This document shows, piece after piece, positions 1 through 16,710 of a stretch of DNA of 64,000 bases (positions are counted from its first letter, which is position 1; every line of letters begins with the position of its first letter). Both the position numbers and the translations under genes were made by a program. The stretch comes from Streptomyces huasconensis (lineage in GTDB: Bacteria > Actinomycetota > Actinomycetes > Streptomycetales > Streptomycetaceae), in NCBI GenBank assembly GCA_004010275.1, contig RBWT01000009.1:1-64000 (forward strand), given 5' to 3'. The notes below the pieces were generated by a model. It did no database searches. It was given only the letters and a program-made list of their open reading frames with translations, and had not been told where the DNA came from.

Positions 1-1
1 G

Positions 2-586
2 CACCCCACCCAGGCCCTGCTCGACGCCTTCACCATGCGGCGCCGCCTCGTCGGGCCCGACGAGGGCCTCGGCAAGGACCTCGCGGGCAAGCGCCATCAC
101 CCTCGTCGTCGACGTCCTGCACAGCCGCGTGGCCCCGCTCCAACGTCGACCCTGCTGCACACCCTCGGCGCCGAGGTCACCCTGGTCGCCCCGCCCACCC
201 TGGTGCCGGTCGGCGTCGAGCAGTGGCCCTGCGAGGACTCGTACGACCTGGACCGCGTCCTCGCGAAGTCCGACGCCGTGATGATGCTGCGGGTGCAGCG
301 CGAGCGCATGAACGCCGCGTTCTTCCCCACCGAGCGCGAGTACTCGCGGCGCTACGGCCTGGACGGCGAGCGCATGGCGAAGATGCCGGAGCACGCCATC
401 GTCATGCACCCCGGCCCGATGGTCCGCGGCATGGAGATCACCGCCGAGGTCGCCGACTCCGACCGCTGCACGGTCGTCGAGCAGGTCGCCAACGGCGTCT
501 CCATCCGCATGGCCGTCCTCTACCTGCTTCTGGGCGGCAACGAGCCCGCCGTCACCCCCCGCCCCACCGGTTCCGAGGAGAAGTAA
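2..586 (+). CDS. pyrB: aspartate carbamoyltransferase catalytic chain, 5' end outside window
   Basis: C-terminal part of aspartate carbamoyltransferase, which joins carbamoyl phosphate and aspartate in the second step of UMP synthesis. The window opens inside the gene: the reading starts at base 2 with [11 protein letters not shown], the conserved aspartate-binding HPTQ motif, and runs to MHPGPMVRG and the TAA at 584-586. Between about 91 and 150 the frame is disturbed by three extra C bases (near 91, 134 and 148). Removing them restores the expected [11 protein letters not shown] segment, and because there are three of them the frame recovers afterwards. I read these as sequencing errors. 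The next gene, pyrC, starts 5 bp downstream, so the two are co-transcribed. Confidence 0.93.
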   Translation, partial: HPTQALLDAFTMRRRLVGPDEGLGKDLAGKRHHPRRRRPAQPRGPAPTSTLLHTLGAEVTLVAPPTLVPVGVEQWPCEDSYDLDRVLAKSDAVMMLRVQRERMNAAFFPTEREYSRRYGLDGERMAKMPEHAIVMHPGPMVRGMEITAEVADSDRCTVVEQVANGVSIRMAVLYLLLGGNEPAVTPRPTGSEEK

Positions 587-591
587 CGACC

Positions 592-1878
592 ATGAGCAAG
601 ATCCTGATCCGTGGTGCGAAGGTGCTCGGCGGCGAGACGCAGGACGTCCTGATCGACGGCGAGACCATCGAGGCCGTCGGCGCGGGGCTCTCCGCCGAGG
701 GCGCCACCGTCGTCGAGGCCGGGGGCAAGGTGCTGCTGCCGGGCCTCGTCGACCTCCACACCCACCTGCGAGAGCCGGGCCGCGAGGACTCCGAGACCGT
801 CCTGACCGGTACGCGCGCCGCCGCCTCCGGTGGCTACACCGCCGTCTTCGCCATGGCCAACACCTTCCCCGTCGCCGACACCGCCGGCGTCGTCGAGCAG
901 GTCTACCGCCTCGGCAAGGAGTCCGGCTACTGCGACGTGCAGCCCATCGGCGCCGTCACCGTCGGCCTGGAGGGCAAGAAGCTCGCCGAGCTGGGCGCCA
1001 TGCACGAGTCCGCCGCCGGCGTCACCGTCTTCTCCGACGACGGCAAGTGCGTCGACGACGCGGTGATCATGCGGCGCGCCCTGGAGTACGTGAAGGCCTT
1101 CGGCGGCGTCGTCGCCCAGCACGCCCAGGAGCCGCGGCTCACCGAGGGCGCCCAGATGAACGAGGGCGTCGTCTCCGCCGAGCTGGGCCTCGGCGGCTGG
1201 CCCGCCGTCGCCGAGGAGTCGATCATCGCCCGGGACGTCCTGCTCGCCGAGCACGTCGGATCGCGCGTCCACATCTGCCACCTGTCGACCGCCGGGTCCG
1301 TGGAGATCGTCCGCTGGGCCAAGTCGCGCGGCATCGACGTGACCGCCGAGGTCACCCCGCACCACCTGCTCCTCACCGACGAGCTGGTCCGCTCGTACAA
1401 CCCGGTCTACAAGGTCAACCCGCCGCTGCGCACCGAGCGCGACGTCATGGCGCTGCGCGAGGCCCTCGCCGACGGCACCATCGACATCGTGGCCACCGAC
1501 CACGCCCCGCACCCGCACGAGGACAAGGACTGCGAGTGGGCCGCCGCCGCCATGGGCATGGTGGGTCTGGAGACCGCGCTCTCCGTCGTCCAGCAGACGA
1601 TGATCGAGACCGGCCTGCTGACGTGGGAGGCGGTCGCCGACCGCATGTCCTTCAAGCCGGCGAAGATCGGCCGCGCCACCGGCCACGGCCGCCCCGTCTC
1701 GCCAGGTGAGCCCGCGAACCTCGTCCTGGTCGACGCCGATTACCGTGGGGAAGTGGACCCCGCGGGCTTCGCCTCGCGCAGCCGCAACACTCCCTATGAG
1801 GGCCGTGAGCTGCCGGGCCGCGTCACGCACACCTGGCTCCGGGGCCGGCCCACGCTCGTCGACGGGAAGCTCGCGTGA
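592..1878 (+). CDS. pyrC: dihydroorotase
   Basis: Class I dihydroorotase of 428 aa that cyclises carbamoyl aspartate to dihydroorotate in the cytoplasm. The metal-binding motif HTHLREPG lies near residues 60-67, and the late motif ATDHAPHP is also present, both typical of the amidohydrolase fold. The ATG at 592 is preferred over the longer open frame that begins inside pyrB, because it follows pyrB by 5 bp and gives the usual N-terminus MSKILIRGAKV. The reading frame is intact. Its TGA overlaps the GTG start of the next gene at 1875, so translation is probably coupled. Confidence 0.96.
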   Translation: MSKILIRGAKVLGGETQDVLIDGETIEAVGAGLSAEGATVVEAGGKVLLPGLVDLHTHLREPGREDSETVLTGTRAAASGGYTAVFAMANTFPVADTAGVVEQVYRLGKESGYCDVQPIGAVTVGLEGKKLAELGAMHESAAGVTVFSDDGKCVDDAVIMRRALEYVKAFGGVVAQHAQEPRLTEGAQMNEGVVSAELGLGGWPAVAEESIIARDVLLAEHVGSRVHICHLSTAGSVEIVRWAKSRGIDVTAEVTPHHLLLTDELVRSYNPVYKVNPPLRTERDVMALREALADGTIDIVATDHAPHPHEDKDCEWAAAAMGMVGLETALSVVQQTMIETGLLTWEAVADRMSFKPAKIGRATGHGRPVSPGEPANLVLVDADYRGEVDPAGFASRSRNTPYEGRELPGRVTHTWLRGRPTLVDGKLA

Positions 1879-2443
1879 CAACTCTTCTGCAACTGGCCGC
1901 CGAGAAGGAATCGGCGGACGTGACCGACTGGGCCGCACGGCTCGGCTGGGTCGTCGGACTGCTGCTCTTCATCGCGCTCGTCTACTGGCTGATGCGCGAG
2001 GGCTGGAAGTGGCGCGGCACGCTCCAGGGCGACCTGCCCGAGCTGCCCGCCGCGCCGTCCGAGCCCGGCCCCGCCAGACTTGAGCTGAGCGGCCGCTACC
2101 ACGGCTCCACCACGGCGGGCAGTGGCTCGACCGCATCGTGGCGCACGGCCTGGGCACCCGCAGCCGAGTCGAGCTGACGCTCACCGACGCGGGGCTCGAC
2201 GTCGTACGCCCTGGGGCGAGCGACTTCTTCATCCCCGTCGGCCGACTGCGCGAGGCCCGTCTCGACAAGGGCATCGCCGGGAAGGTGCTCGCCGAGGGCG
2301 GACTGCTCGTCGTCACCTGGGAGCACGGCGGGAAGCTGCTCGACTCGGGCTTCCGCTCGGACCACGCGGCCGAGCAGGCCGAGTGGGTCGAGACCATCAA
2401 CACCATGATCACAACCGCTACTACGGAAGGCATCGCACGATGA
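1875..2443 (+). CDS. membrane-anchored PH-like domain protein (one frameshift)
   Basis: Small protein of about 189 aa if one missing base is restored. One transmembrane segment (about residues 20-38, [17 protein letters not shown]) is followed by a cytoplasmic domain resembling the bacterial pleckstrin-homology-like fold. The frame breaks near 2118, where a C appears to be missing in GCGGG(C)CAGTGG; before it the protein reads in frame with 1875, after it in frame with 2443. The start overlaps pyrC and the stop overlaps the carA ATG (ATGA), so it sits inside the pyr operon by translational coupling. I know this position as conserved in Streptomyces, but I cannot name a function. Confidence 0.75.
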
Positions 2444-3583
2444 CGACCTCCACTCGGGGAGCCGGCAAGGCTCCCGCCGTACTCGTCCTGGAGGACGGCC
2501 GCATCTTCCGCGGCCGTGCCTACGGGGCCGTGGGGGAGACCTTCGGCGAAGCGGTGTTCTCCACCGGCATGACCGGTTACCAGGAGACCCTGACCGACCC
2601 CTCGTACGACCGCCAGATCGTGGTCGCCACCGCCCCCCAGATCGGCAACACCGGCTGGAACGACGAGGACGACGAGTCGGGCCGCATCTGGGTCTCCGGT
2701 TACGTGGTCCGCGACCCCGCCCGCGTCCCCTCCAACTGGCGTTCGCGGCGTTCGCTCGACGACGAGCTGGTGAAGCAGGGCGTCGTCGGCATCTCCGGGA
2801 TCGACACCCGCGCCCTCACCCGCCACCTGCGCGAGAGCGGCTCCATGCGCTCCGGCATCTTCTCCGGCGAGGCGCTGGCCGCCGACGACGAGCTGGTGGC
2901 CCGCGTCCAGGCGCAGCCCCACATGAAGGGCGCCAGCCTCTACGAGGAGGTCGCCACCAAGGAGGCCTACGTCGTCCCGGCCGTCGGCGAGAAGAAGTTC
3001 ACCGTCGCCGCCATCGACCTCGGCATCAAGGGCATGACCCCGCACCGGATGGCCGAGCGCGGCATCGAGGTGCACGTGCTGCCCGCGACCGCCACCGAGG
3101 AGGAGGTGTACGCCGTCGCCCCCGACGGAGTCTTCTTCTCCAACGGCCCCGGCGACCCGGCCACCGCCGAAGGACCGGTCGCGCTGATGACCGCCGTCCT
3201 CAAGCGAAAGACGCCGCTGTTCGGCATCTGCTTCGGCAACCAGATCCTCGGCCGCGCCCTCGGCTTCGGCACGTACAAGCTGAAGTACGGCCACCGCGGC
3301 ATCAACCAGCCGGTGCAGGACCGCACCACCGGCAAGGTCGAGGTCACCGCGCACAACCACGGCTTCGCCGTGGACGCGCCGCTCGACAAGGTCTCCGACA
3401 CCCCCTACGGGCGCGCCGAGGTCTCCCACGTGTGCCTCAACGACCAGGTGGTGGAGGGGCTCCAGCTCCTCGACCAGCCCGCGTTCAGCGTCCAGTACCA
3501 CCCCGAGGCGGCCGCCGGCCCGCACGACGCCGCGTACCTCTTCGACCGTTTCGTATCGCTGATGACCGCAGAAGGAGCCCAGC

Positions 3584-3591
<8 letters not shown>
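2440..3591 (+). CDS. carA: carbamoyl-phosphate synthase, small (glutaminase) subunit
   Basis: Glutamine amidotransferase subunit of carbamoyl-phosphate synthase, 383 aa. It frees ammonia from glutamine and feeds it to CarB for pyrimidine and arginine synthesis. The class I amidotransferase nucleophile is seen in FGICFGNQ, and the His/Glu pair in VQYHPEA near the C-terminus. The N-terminal half carries the CPSase small-chain domain ([17 protein letters not shown]). The ATG at 2440 overlaps the previous stop. The 3' end overlaps carB by 8 bp (GTGCCTAA), which suggests coupled, equimolar translation. Confidence 0.96.
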
Positions 3592-6892
<3,301 letters not shown>

Positions 6893-6899
6893 CAGCCCT

Positions 6900-6929
6900 G
6901 AGGGGGACACCGGAAACGGTGTCCCCCTC
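6900..6929 (+). terminator. hairpin terminator after carB
   Basis: Perfect 13-bp stem with a GAAA tetraloop: the left arm 6900-6912 pairs with the right arm 6917-6929, followed by TTC. It lies 8 bases after the carB stop and separates the pyrB-carB operon from pyrD. Confidence 0.85.
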
Positions 6930-7008
6930 TTCATGAGGCCCTATTCGTGCGGCCCTCCTCATGGGGCGCTCCCCGTGAGGTCATGGGCTCTTTCTGAGGA
7001 CACCGAAC

Positions 7009-8115
7009 ATGTACAAGCTCTTCTTCCGCCTCGTCTTCCAGCGGATGGACCCGGAGCAGGCCCACCACCTGGCCTTCCGCTGGATTCGCCTCGCGGCCCG
7101 CGTCCCCGTCCTGCGCACGTTCCTCGCGGCCGCGCTCGCGCCCCGGTACAGGGAGCTGCGCACCGAGGCCCTCGGGCTGCGGATGCACGGCCCCTTCGGT
7201 CTCGCCGCGGGCTTCGACAAGAACGCCGTCGCGATCGACGGCATGTCGATGCTCGGCTTCGACCACATCGAGATCGGCACCGTCACGGGGGAGCCGCAGC
7301 CCGGCAACCCCAAGAAGCGGCTCTTCCGCCTCGTGCAGGACCGCGCGCTCATCAACCGCATGGGCTTCAACAACGAGGGCTCGGCGGCCGTGGCGGCCCG
7401 TCTGGCGGCCCGCAAGGCGGTCTTCAAGACCGTCGTGGGCGTGAACATCGGCAAGACCAAGGTCGTCCCCGAGGAGGAGGCCGCCGCCGACTACGTGAAG
7501 TCGACCGAGCGCCTCGCCCGTCACGCCGACTACCTGGTCGTCAACGTCTCATCCCCGAACACCCCGGGGCTGCGCAACCTCCAGGCCACCGAGTCGCTGC
7601 GCCCGCTGCTGACCGCTGTCCGTGAGGCCGCCGACCGCAGCGTGGAGGGCCGCCGCGTACCGCTCCTCGTGAAGATCGCCCCCGACCTGGCCGACGAGGA
7701 CATCGACGCCGTCGCGGACCTCGCCGTCGAACTCGGTCTGGACGGCATCATCGCCACCAACACGACCATCGCGCGCGAGAGCCTCGGTTTGAAATCCGAA
7801 CCCACGCTGGTCAACGAGGTCGGCGGGCTCTCCGGAGCGCCCCTCAAGGCGCGCTCCCTGGAGGTCCTGCGCCGCCTCTACGCGCGCGTGGGCGACCGCA
7901 TCACACTCGTGGGCGTCGGCGGCATCGAGAACGCCGAGGACGCCTGGCAGCGCATCCTCGCCGGCGCCACCCTCGTCCAGGGCTACAGCGCCTTCATCTA
8001 CGAGGGACCCTTCTGGGCCCGCGCGATCCACAAGGGCCTCGCCGCACGCCTGCGCACGAGCCCGTACGCCACGCTCGCCGACGCCGTCGGCGCCGACGTC
8101 AGGAGGTCCGCATGA
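7009..8115 (+). CDS. pyrD: dihydroorotate dehydrogenase (quinone), class 2
   Basis: Membrane-associated flavoenzyme of 368 aa that oxidises dihydroorotate to orotate with quinone as acceptor. The N-terminal helix region ([20 protein letters not shown]) is the membrane-binding extension typical of class 2 enzymes. The FMN site shows GLAAGFDKN, the catalytic serine lies in [11 protein letters not shown], and the C-terminal phosphate-binding glycines are in LVGVGGI. The reading frame is intact. Its TGA overlaps the pyrF ATG at 8112. Confidence 0.97.
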   Translation: MYKLFFRLVFQRMDPEQAHHLAFRWIRLAARVPVLRTFLAAALAPRYRELRTEALGLRMHGPFGLAAGFDKNAVAIDGMSMLGFDHIEIGTVTGEPQPGNPKKRLFRLVQDRALINRMGFNNEGSAAVAARLAARKAVFKTVVGVNIGKTKVVPEEEAAADYVKSTERLARHADYLVVNVSSPNTPGLRNLQATESLRPLLTAVREAADRSVEGRRVPLLVKIAPDLADEDIDAVADLAVELGLDGIIATNTTIARESLGLKSEPTLVNEVGGLSGAPLKARSLEVLRRLYARVGDRITLVGVGGIENAEDAWQRILAGATLVQGYSAFIYEGPFWARAIHKGLAARLRTSPYATLADAVGADVRRSA

Positions 8116-8978
8116 CCGCCCCGGAAACCCCTGCGAGCGCCCTGGAGCCCTTCGGCACCCGGCTGCGCCGCGCCATGGACGAGCGCGGCCCGCTCTGCGT
8201 CGGCATCGACCCGCACGCCTCGCTGCTGTCGGCCTGGGGGCTGGACGACGACATCGCGGGCCTGGAGCGGTTCACGCGGACCGTCGTCGAGACGCTCGCC
8301 GGGACGGTCGCGGTCTTCAAGCCGCAGAGCGCCTTCTTCGAGCGCTTCGGCTCGCGCGGCATCGCCGTCCTGGAGAAGGCGGTCGCGGAGCTGCGCGAGG
8401 CCGGCGCCCTGGTCGTCATGGACGCCAAGCGCGGCGACATCGGCTCGACCATGGCCGCGTACGCCGAGACCTTCCTGCACAGGGACTCGCCGCTGTTCAG
8501 CGACGCGCTCACGGTCTCGCCCTACCTCGGCTACGGCTCCCTGCGGCCGGCCGTCGAACTGGCCCGCGAGAACGGCGCCGGGCTCTTCGTGCTCGCCCTC
8601 ACCTCCAACCCCGAGGGCGCCGAGGTGCAGCACGCGCTGCGCGAGGACGGCCGTACGGTCGCGGCCACCGTCCTCGGGCACCTCGCCGACGAGAACGCCG
8701 GACAGGCGCCGCTGGGGTCCTTCGGGGCCGTCGTCGGCGCGACCCTGGGCGACCTCTCCTCGTACGACCTCGCCATCAACGGCCCGCTGCTCGCCCCCGG
8801 GATCGGTGCGCAGGGCGCGACCCCGGCGGATCTGCCGGGCGTCTTCGGGCAGGCCGTGCGCAATGTCGTGCCGAGCGTCAGCCGGGGCGTGCTGCGGTAC
8901 GGACCGGATGCCGGGGGTCTGCGCGGGGCCGCGGAGCGCTTCGCGGACGAGATCCGGGCGGCGGTCGAGGCGGCGTGA
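8112..8978 (+). CDS. pyrF: orotidine 5'-phosphate decarboxylase, type 2
   Basis: Final enzyme of UMP synthesis, decarboxylating OMP; 288 aa, the longer type 2 form common in actinobacteria. The catalytic lysine/aspartate motif is [11 protein letters not shown] (about residues 104-114). The N-terminal substrate loop [10 protein letters not shown] and the late phosphate-binding segment [13 protein letters not shown] are in place. ATGA overlap with pyrD. The reading frame is intact. Confidence 0.96.
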   Translation: MTAPETPASALEPFGTRLRRAMDERGPLCVGIDPHASLLSAWGLDDDIAGLERFTRTVVETLAGTVAVFKPQSAFFERFGSRGIAVLEKAVAELREAGALVVMDAKRGDIGSTMAAYAETFLHRDSPLFSDALTVSPYLGYGSLRPAVELARENGAGLFVLALTSNPEGAEVQHALREDGRTVAATVLGHLADENAGQAPLGSFGAVVGATLGDLSSYDLAINGPLLAPGIGAQGATPADLPGVFGQAVRNVVPSVSRGVLRYGPDAGGLRGAAERFADEIRAAVEAA

Positions 8979-9244
8979 GCGGGGCGGCGGAGCGCTCGCG
9001 CGGTGCCCGCCGCCGACTCACCGGCGACTCACTGGCTCAAATCGGAGTCGATATGCCCGATATGTACGGCTCGACAGAGGCTGACCAGGACTTTTCGTCT
9101 GTTCTCGCTGACTCCAGCGGCCATGGCCGCTAGTCTCCGAGGGAGCCAACGGGCAAGCGCGTTGCACGTTGCTCCCCTGGTGTGGGGCGACTACGTTCCT
9201 CACCGGTCCGTATCCGACAGTTCGACATCCGAGGTGACGTAGGC
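8979..9244 (+). promoter_or_regulatory. promoter/leader region of mihF
   Basis: 266 bp with no plausible gene. It holds a perfect 16-bp palindrome, AGCGGCCATGGCCGCT, at 9116-9131, directly abutting TAGTCT (9131-9136), a possible -10 hexamer, and two copies of CGATATG near 9049-9064. No clear -35 box is visible. The region plausibly carries the mihF promoter about 100 bp before its start codon. Confidence 0.4.
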
Positions 9245-9568
9245 GTGGCTCTTCCGCCCCTTACCCCTGAACAGCGCGCAGCCGCGCTCGAAAAGGCCGC
9301 CGCGGCTCGCCGGGAGCGGGCCGAGGTCAAGAATCGACTCAAGCACTCCGGCGCCTCGCTTCACGAGGTCATCAAGCAGGGTCAGGAGAACGATGTCATC
9401 GGCAAGATGAAGGTCTCCGCCCTCCTGGAGTCCCTGCCGGGCGTGGGCAAGGTCCGCGCCAAGCAGATCATGGAGCGTCTTGGCATCTCCGAGAGCCGCC
9501 GCGTGCGCGGTCTCGGCTCCAACCAGATCGCGTCTCTTGAGCGCGAGTTCGGCGGTGGCGCTGCCTGA
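9245..9568 (+). CDS. mihF: integration host factor, actinobacterial type (sIHF/mIHF)
   Basis: Nucleoid-associated DNA-binding protein of 107 aa, matching from memory the S. coelicolor sIHF protein essentially residue for residue. It has a long N-terminal helix ([19 protein letters not shown]) and a helix-two-turn-helix core with the glycine-rich [17 protein letters not shown]. The family bends DNA, influences supercoiling and affects sporulation and antibiotic production. The GTG at 9245 was chosen because it gives the conserved [11 protein letters not shown]-terminus; the upstream GTG at 9182 would add 21 unconserved residues. The placement between pyrF and gmk is the conserved one. Confidence 0.95.
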   Translation: MALPPLTPEQRAAALEKAAAARRERAEVKNRLKHSGASLHEVIKQGQENDVIGKMKVSALLESLPGVGKVRAKQIMERLGISESRRVRGLGSNQIASLEREFGGGAA

Positions 9569-9569
9569 C

Positions 9570-9591
9570 GTTCTCAGGCACTCCTGAGAAC
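9570..9591 (+). terminator. short hairpin between mihF and gmk
   Basis: Perfect 9-bp stem GTTCTCAGG/CCTGAGAAC with loop CACT, starting two bases after the mihF stop. There is no U-tract, so it may attenuate or protect the mihF 3' end instead of terminating fully. Confidence 0.5.
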
Positions 9592-9606
9592 CTGGATAAT
9601 CGCTGC

Positions 9607-10200
9607 ATGGCTGCAACATCCCGGGGGACGACCCCCGTACCCCCGGACGTACGTCCGCGGCTGACCGTGCTCTCCGGCCCCTCCGGGGTCGGCAAGAGCA
9701 CGGTCGTCGCCCATATGCGCAAGGAACACCCCGAGGTCTGGCTCTCGGTCTCCGCCACCACGCGCAGGCCGCGCCCCGGTGAGAAGCACGGTGTCCAGTA
9801 CTTCTTCGTCTCCGACGAGGAGATGGACAAGCTGATCGCCAACGGCGAGCTGCTGGAGTGGGCCGAGTTCGCGGGCAACCGCTACGGCACCCCGCGGCGT
9901 GCGGTCCTCGAACGCCTGGAGGTGGGCGAGCCCGTCCTCCTGGAGATCGACCTCCAGGGCGCGCGCCTGGTGCGCGAGTCGATGGCCGAGGCGCAGCTGG
10001 TCTTCCTCGCCCCGCCGAGCTGGGACGAGCTGGTCCGCCGGCTCACCGGCCGGGGGACCGAGGCGCCCGAGGTCATCGAGCGCAGGCTGGCCGCGGCCAA
10101 GATCGAGCTGGCCGCCGAGGCCGAGTTCGACACGACCCTGGTCAACACCTCCGTCGAGGACGTGGCCCGTGAGCTGCTAGCCTTGATGAAAGTTCTTTGA
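9607..10200 (+). CDS. gmk: guanylate kinase
   Basis: Converts GMP to GDP with ATP; 197 aa, normal size. P-loop GPSGVGKST near residues 24-32. The GMP-binding region follows with [16 protein letters not shown] and the YFFVSDEEM segment. A short hydrophilic extension (about 17 residues) precedes the core, as in other actinobacteria. The reading frame is intact. rpoZ follows closely, a gmk-rpoZ linkage common in bacteria. Confidence 0.97.
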   Translation: MAATSRGTTPVPPDVRPRLTVLSGPSGVGKSTVVAHMRKEHPEVWLSVSATTRRPRPGEKHGVQYFFVSDEEMDKLIANGELLEWAEFAGNRYGTPRRAVLERLEVGEPVLLEIDLQGARLVRESMAEAQLVFLAPPSWDELVRRLTGRGTEAPEVIERRLAAAKIELAAEAEFDTTLVNTSVEDVARELLALMKVL

Positions 10201-10259
10201 TCTGTACCCCTGTCTTGACTTCTGGTCATGACTCACTTGATCCCACCGGAAGGCAGAGC

Positions 10260-10532
10260 GTGTCCTCTTCCATCACCGCGCCCGAGGGCATCATCAACCC
10301 GCCGATTGATGAGCTGCTCGAAGCCACCGACTCGAAGTACAGCCTCGTGATCTACGCCGCCAAGCGCGCGCGCCAGATCAACGCGTACTACTCGCAGCTC
10401 GGTGAGGGCCTCCTGGAGTACGTCGGCCCCCTGGTGGACACCCACGTCCACGAGAAGCCCCTCTCGATCGCGCTCCGCGAGATCAACGCGGGCCTGCTGA
10501 CGTCCGAGGCCATCGAAGGCCCCGCCCAGTAG
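10260..10532 (+). CDS. rpoZ: RNA polymerase omega subunit
   Basis: Omega subunit of RNA polymerase, 90 aa, which helps fold and assemble beta-prime and forms part of the ppGpp-sensing environment in many bacteria. Visible signature: [17 protein letters not shown], then [14 protein letters not shown] and the actinobacterial tail [13 protein letters not shown]. The GTG at 10260 is chosen because GGAAGG lies about 5 bases upstream and it gives the standard 90-aa length; the open frame extends further upstream without conservation. Confidence 0.95.
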   Translation: MSSSITAPEGIINPPIDELLEATDSKYSLVIYAAKRARQINAYYSQLGEGLLEYVGPLVDTHVHEKPLSIALREINAGLLTSEAIEGPAQ

Positions 10533-10549
10533 GCGTTGCCCGTTCTTTC

Positions 10550-10583
10550 ACCACAGCCGCGGCGCGACCGCCGGGCCTGTGGT
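10550..10583 (+). terminator. hairpin between rpoZ and coaBC
   Basis: Outer 7-bp stem ACCACAG/CTGTGGT with an inner GC stem (CGGCG/CGCCG). There is no clear U-tract, so it may act as a weak terminator or RNA-stability element after rpoZ. Confidence 0.4.
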
Positions 10584-10639
10584 GTGTCATGGAGTCGTAC
10601 GTCTTCGAGGACGAGGACGCGGAGTGCGGGGAGGCACGG

Positions 10640-11842
10640 GTGAGCAAGCCCAACGTCGTTCTGGGGGTCAGCGGTGGCATCGCCGCCTACAAGGCCTGCG
10701 AGCTGCTGCGGCGGCTGACCGAGTCGGGCCATGACGTGCGCGTCGTGCCGACTGCGTCGGCGCTGCACTTCGTCGGCGCCGCGACCTGGTCCGCGCTCTC
10801 CGGCCACCCCGTCTCGACCGAGGTCTGGTCGGACGTCCACGAGGTGCCGCACGTCCGCATCGGCCAGCACGCCGACCTCGTGATCGTCGCCCCCGCCACC
10901 GCCGACATGCTCGCCAAGGCGGCGCACGGCCTCGCCGACGACCTCCTCACCAATACGCTCCTCACCGCCCGATGTCCGGTGGTCTTCGCCCCGGCCATGC
11001 ACACGGAGATGTGGGAGCACCCGGCCACCCAGGAGAACGTCGCCACGCTGCGCCGCCGCGGCGCCCTGGTCATCGAGCCTGCCGTCGGCCGCCTCACCGG
11101 CCTCGACACCGGCAAGGGCCGCTTCCCCGACCCCGCGGAACTCTTCGAGGTCGTACGCCGTGTCCTCGCGCGCGGCGACCTGACCCGGGACCTCGCCGGA
11201 CGCCACGTCGTCGTCAGCGCCGGCGGGACCCGTGAGCCCCTCGACCCGGTGCGCTTCCTCGGCAACCGCTCCTCCGGCAAGCAGGGGTACGCGCTTGCCC
11301 GGAGCGCGGCGGCGCGGGGCGCCCGGGTGACGCTCGTGGCGGCGAACGCGGCCCTGCCGGACCCGGCGGGTGTCGACGTCGTGCCGGTCGGTACGGCCGT
11401 GCAGCTGCGCGAGGCCGTCCTGAAGGCCGCGGCCGACGCCGACGCCGTCGTGATGGCGGCCGCCGTGGCCGACTTCCGGCCCGAGACGTACGCGGCGGGC
11501 AAGATCAAGAAGCAGGACGGCCAGGAACCGGCGCCCATCGCCCTGGTCCGCAACCCCGACATCCTCGCCGAGATCGCGGGGGAGCGGGCGCGCCCCGGCC
11601 AGGTGATCGTCGGCTTCGCCGCCGAGACGGACGACGTCCTCGCCAACGGCCGCGCCAAGCTCGCCCGCAAGGGCTGCGACCTGCTGGTCGTCAACGAGGT
11701 CGGCGAGCGCAAGACGTTCGGCGCGGAGGAGAACGAGGCCGTGGTGCTGGGTGCGGACGGCAGCGAGACGGGGGTGCCGTACGGGCCGAAGGAAGCGCTC
11801 GCGGACGTGGTGTGGGACCTGGTGGCGGAACGGTTGTCCTGA
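10640..11842 (+). CDS. coaBC: bifunctional phosphopantothenoylcysteine decarboxylase / synthetase
   Basis: Two consecutive steps of coenzyme A synthesis in one 400-aa flavoprotein. The N-terminal CoaC half shows VLGVSGGIAAYKACELLRRL, a conserved His in HVRIGQHADL, and the PAMHTEMW substrate clamp. The C-terminal CoaB half begins near HVVVSAGGTREPLDPV, with NRSSGKQG for nucleotide binding. The GTG at 10640 has GGGGAGG just upstream and gives the usual MSKPNVVLG start; an upstream ATG at 10589 is less likely. The reading frame is intact. Confidence 0.95.
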   Translation: MSKPNVVLGVSGGIAAYKACELLRRLTESGHDVRVVPTASALHFVGAATWSALSGHPVSTEVWSDVHEVPHVRIGQHADLVIVAPATADMLAKAAHGLADDLLTNTLLTARCPVVFAPAMHTEMWEHPATQENVATLRRRGALVIEPAVGRLTGLDTGKGRFPDPAELFEVVRRVLARGDLTRDLAGRHVVVSAGGTREPLDPVRFLGNRSSGKQGYALARSAAARGARVTLVAANAALPDPAGVDVVPVGTAVQLREAVLKAAADADAVVMAAAVADFRPETYAAGKIKKQDGQEPAPIALVRNPDILAEIAGERARPGQVIVGFAAETDDVLANGRAKLARKGCDLLVVNEVGERKTFGAEENEAVVLGADGSETGVPYGPKEALADVVWDLVAERLS

Positions 11843-12216
11843 GGGAGGCCGAGGAAGCGGCTGTCGTCTTTCCTCGTCTTTCCGTTTTCCTCGTCTTTCC
11901 GTCCGCCGTCTTTCGTCTCTCGGCGGAACTCAGCCACAATGCGATGCGTTACTTGACGGGAACCACCGGCGGGGCTCAATGTCATCTCCGTCCCGGCAGG
12001 GGCCTCAAACCCGGGGAAATCGGGCGCGAGACCCTCTGGTGGAGACTGATCGTCGTACCGCACAATGCAGTGCCGCAGGTCACAGGGCTCCCAAGTGGCG
12101 AGACATGTGGTCCGGCGGACGAGTGTGACCGATAAACTGGTCTCGGACGAGTCGGGCGCAGCTCCCGGCCGTTCACCAATGATCAGACAGCAGCCGCTGC
12201 AACCACAGGGAGCGAT
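11843..12216 (+). promoter_or_regulatory. coaBC-metK intergenic region
   Basis: 374 bp without a convincing gene. Near coaBC it is a pyrimidine-rich strand containing two 16-bp repeats (TTCCTCGTCTTTCCGT at 11870-11885 and 11887-11902). Close to metK, TAAACT (12133-12138) could be a -10 hexamer, followed by a small GC hairpin around 12150-12172. I looked for SAM riboswitch consensus elements and did not find them. Confidence 0.4.
11870..11902 (+). repeat. tandem 16-bp pyrimidine repeat
   Basis: Two identical copies of TTCCTCGTCTTTCCGT, period 17 bp, within a pyrimidine-rich tract that continues to about 11920. Confidence 0.7.
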
Positions 12217-13425
12217 GTGTCCCGGCGCCTCTTCACCTCGGAGTCTGTGACCGAGGGTCACCCCGACAAGATCGCTGACCAGATCAGCGACACCATTCTC
12301 GACGCGCTTCTGCGGGAGGACCCGACGTCCCGGGTCGCCGTGGAGACGCTGATCACCACCGGCCTCGTCCACGTGGCCGGCGAGGTCACGACGAAGGCGT
12401 ACGCGCCGATCGCGCAGCTCGTGCGCGACAAGATCCTCGAGATCGGTTACGACTCCTCGAAGAAGGGCTTCGACGGCGCCTCCTGCGGCGTGTCGGTGTC
12501 CATCGGCTCGCAGTCGCCCGACATCGCGCAGGGCGTCGACACGGCGTACGAGCAGCGTGTCGAAGGCGACGAGGACGAGCTGGACAAGCAGGGCGCGGGC
12601 GACCAGGGCCTGATGTTCGGCTACGCGTGCGACGAGACGCCGGAGCTGATGCCGCTCCCGATCCACCTCGCGCACCGCCTCTCGCGGCGCCTGTCCGAGG
12701 TGCGCAAGAACGGGACGATCCCGTACCTGCGCCCCGACGGCAAGACCCAGGTCACCATCGAGTACGACGGCGACAAGGCCGTCCGCCTCGACACGGTCGT
12801 GGTCTCCTCGCAGCACGCGAGCGACATCGACCTGGACTCGCTCCTCGCTCCCGACATCCGCGAGTTCGTGGTCGAGCCCGAGCTGAAGGCCCTCCTCGAG
12901 GATGGCATCAAGCTGGAGACCGAGGGCTACCGCCTGCTGGTGAACCCCACCGGCCGCTTCGAGATCGGCGGCCCGATGGGCGACGCCGGCCTCACCGGCC
13001 GCAAGATCATCATCGACACGTACGGCGGCATGGCCCGCCACGGCGGCGGCGCCTTCTCCGGCAAGGACCCGTCCAAGGTCGACCGCTCGGCCGCCTATGC
13101 GATGCGCTGGGTCGCCAAGAACGTCGTCGCGGCCGGCCTCGCGGCCCGCTGCGAGGTCCAGGTGGCCTACGCCATCGGCAAGGCCGAGCCGGTGGGCCTG
13201 TTCGTCGAGACCTTCGGCACGGCCACGGTCGACAGCGACAAGATCGAGACGGCCATCGCCGAGGTCTTCGACCTGCGCCCGGCCGCGATCATCCGCGACC
13301 TCGACCTGCTCCGCCCGATCTACTCCCAGACCGCCGCGTACGGCCACTTCGGCCGGGCGATCCCCGACTTCACGTGGGAGCGCACGGACCGCGTGGACGC
13401 GCTGCGGAAGGCGGCGGGGCTGTAG
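12217..13425 (+). CDS. metK: S-adenosylmethionine synthetase
   Basis: Makes SAM from methionine and ATP; 402 aa, family length. Motifs: [16 protein letters not shown] for ATP/methionine binding near residues 10-25, [12 protein letters not shown], the P-loop-like [16 protein letters not shown], and the C-terminal YGHFGR. GTG start. The reading frame is intact. In Streptomyces SAM level influences antibiotic production and morphology, so this gene matters beyond methylation. Confidence 0.97.
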   Translation: MSRRLFTSESVTEGHPDKIADQISDTILDALLREDPTSRVAVETLITTGLVHVAGEVTTKAYAPIAQLVRDKILEIGYDSSKKGFDGASCGVSVSIGSQSPDIAQGVDTAYEQRVEGDEDELDKQGAGDQGLMFGYACDETPELMPLPIHLAHRLSRRLSEVRKNGTIPYLRPDGKTQVTIEYDGDKAVRLDTVVVSSQHASDIDLDSLLAPDIREFVVEPELKALLEDGIKLETEGYRLLVNPTGRFEIGGPMGDAGLTGRKIIIDTYGGMARHGGGAFSGKDPSKVDRSAAYAMRWVAKNVVAAGLAARCEVQVAYAIGKAEPVGLFVETFGTATVDSDKIETAIAEVFDLRPAAIIRDLDLLRPIYSQTAAYGHFGRAIPDFTWERTDRVDALRKAAGL

Positions 13426-13449
13426 GTCCCGGCGCGTTCGGTTTGTGGT

Positions 13450-13484
13450 GAGGCCCGGTACCCCTTTGGGGGGTGCCGGGCCTC
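13450..13484 (+). terminator. strong terminator after metK
   Basis: 15-bp stem with one G-U pair: left arm 13450-13464, loop TTTGG, right arm 13470-13484, followed by a GC-rich tail. It lies 24 bases after the metK stop. Confidence 0.8.
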
Positions 13485-13506
13485 GGCCGTCTTTGCGGCG
13501 CTGTCA

Positions 13507-16710
<3,204 letters not shown>

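Noticed and set aside
592..600. Longer pyrC start inside pyrB
   Set aside because: The upstream part of the frame is an Arg/Pro/Gly-rich shadow of pyrB; the ATG at 592 gives the family N-terminus.
11843..12216. SAM riboswitch upstream of metK
   Set aside because: None of the conserved SAM-I/SAM-IV blocks could be recognised in the leader.
10687..13347. Very long leftward open frame (886 codons) antisense to coaBC and metK
   Set aside because: It mirrors two intact, recognisable genes; the product is Gly/Ala/Arg/Asp/Val-rich without domains. Long antisense frames are expected at this GC content.
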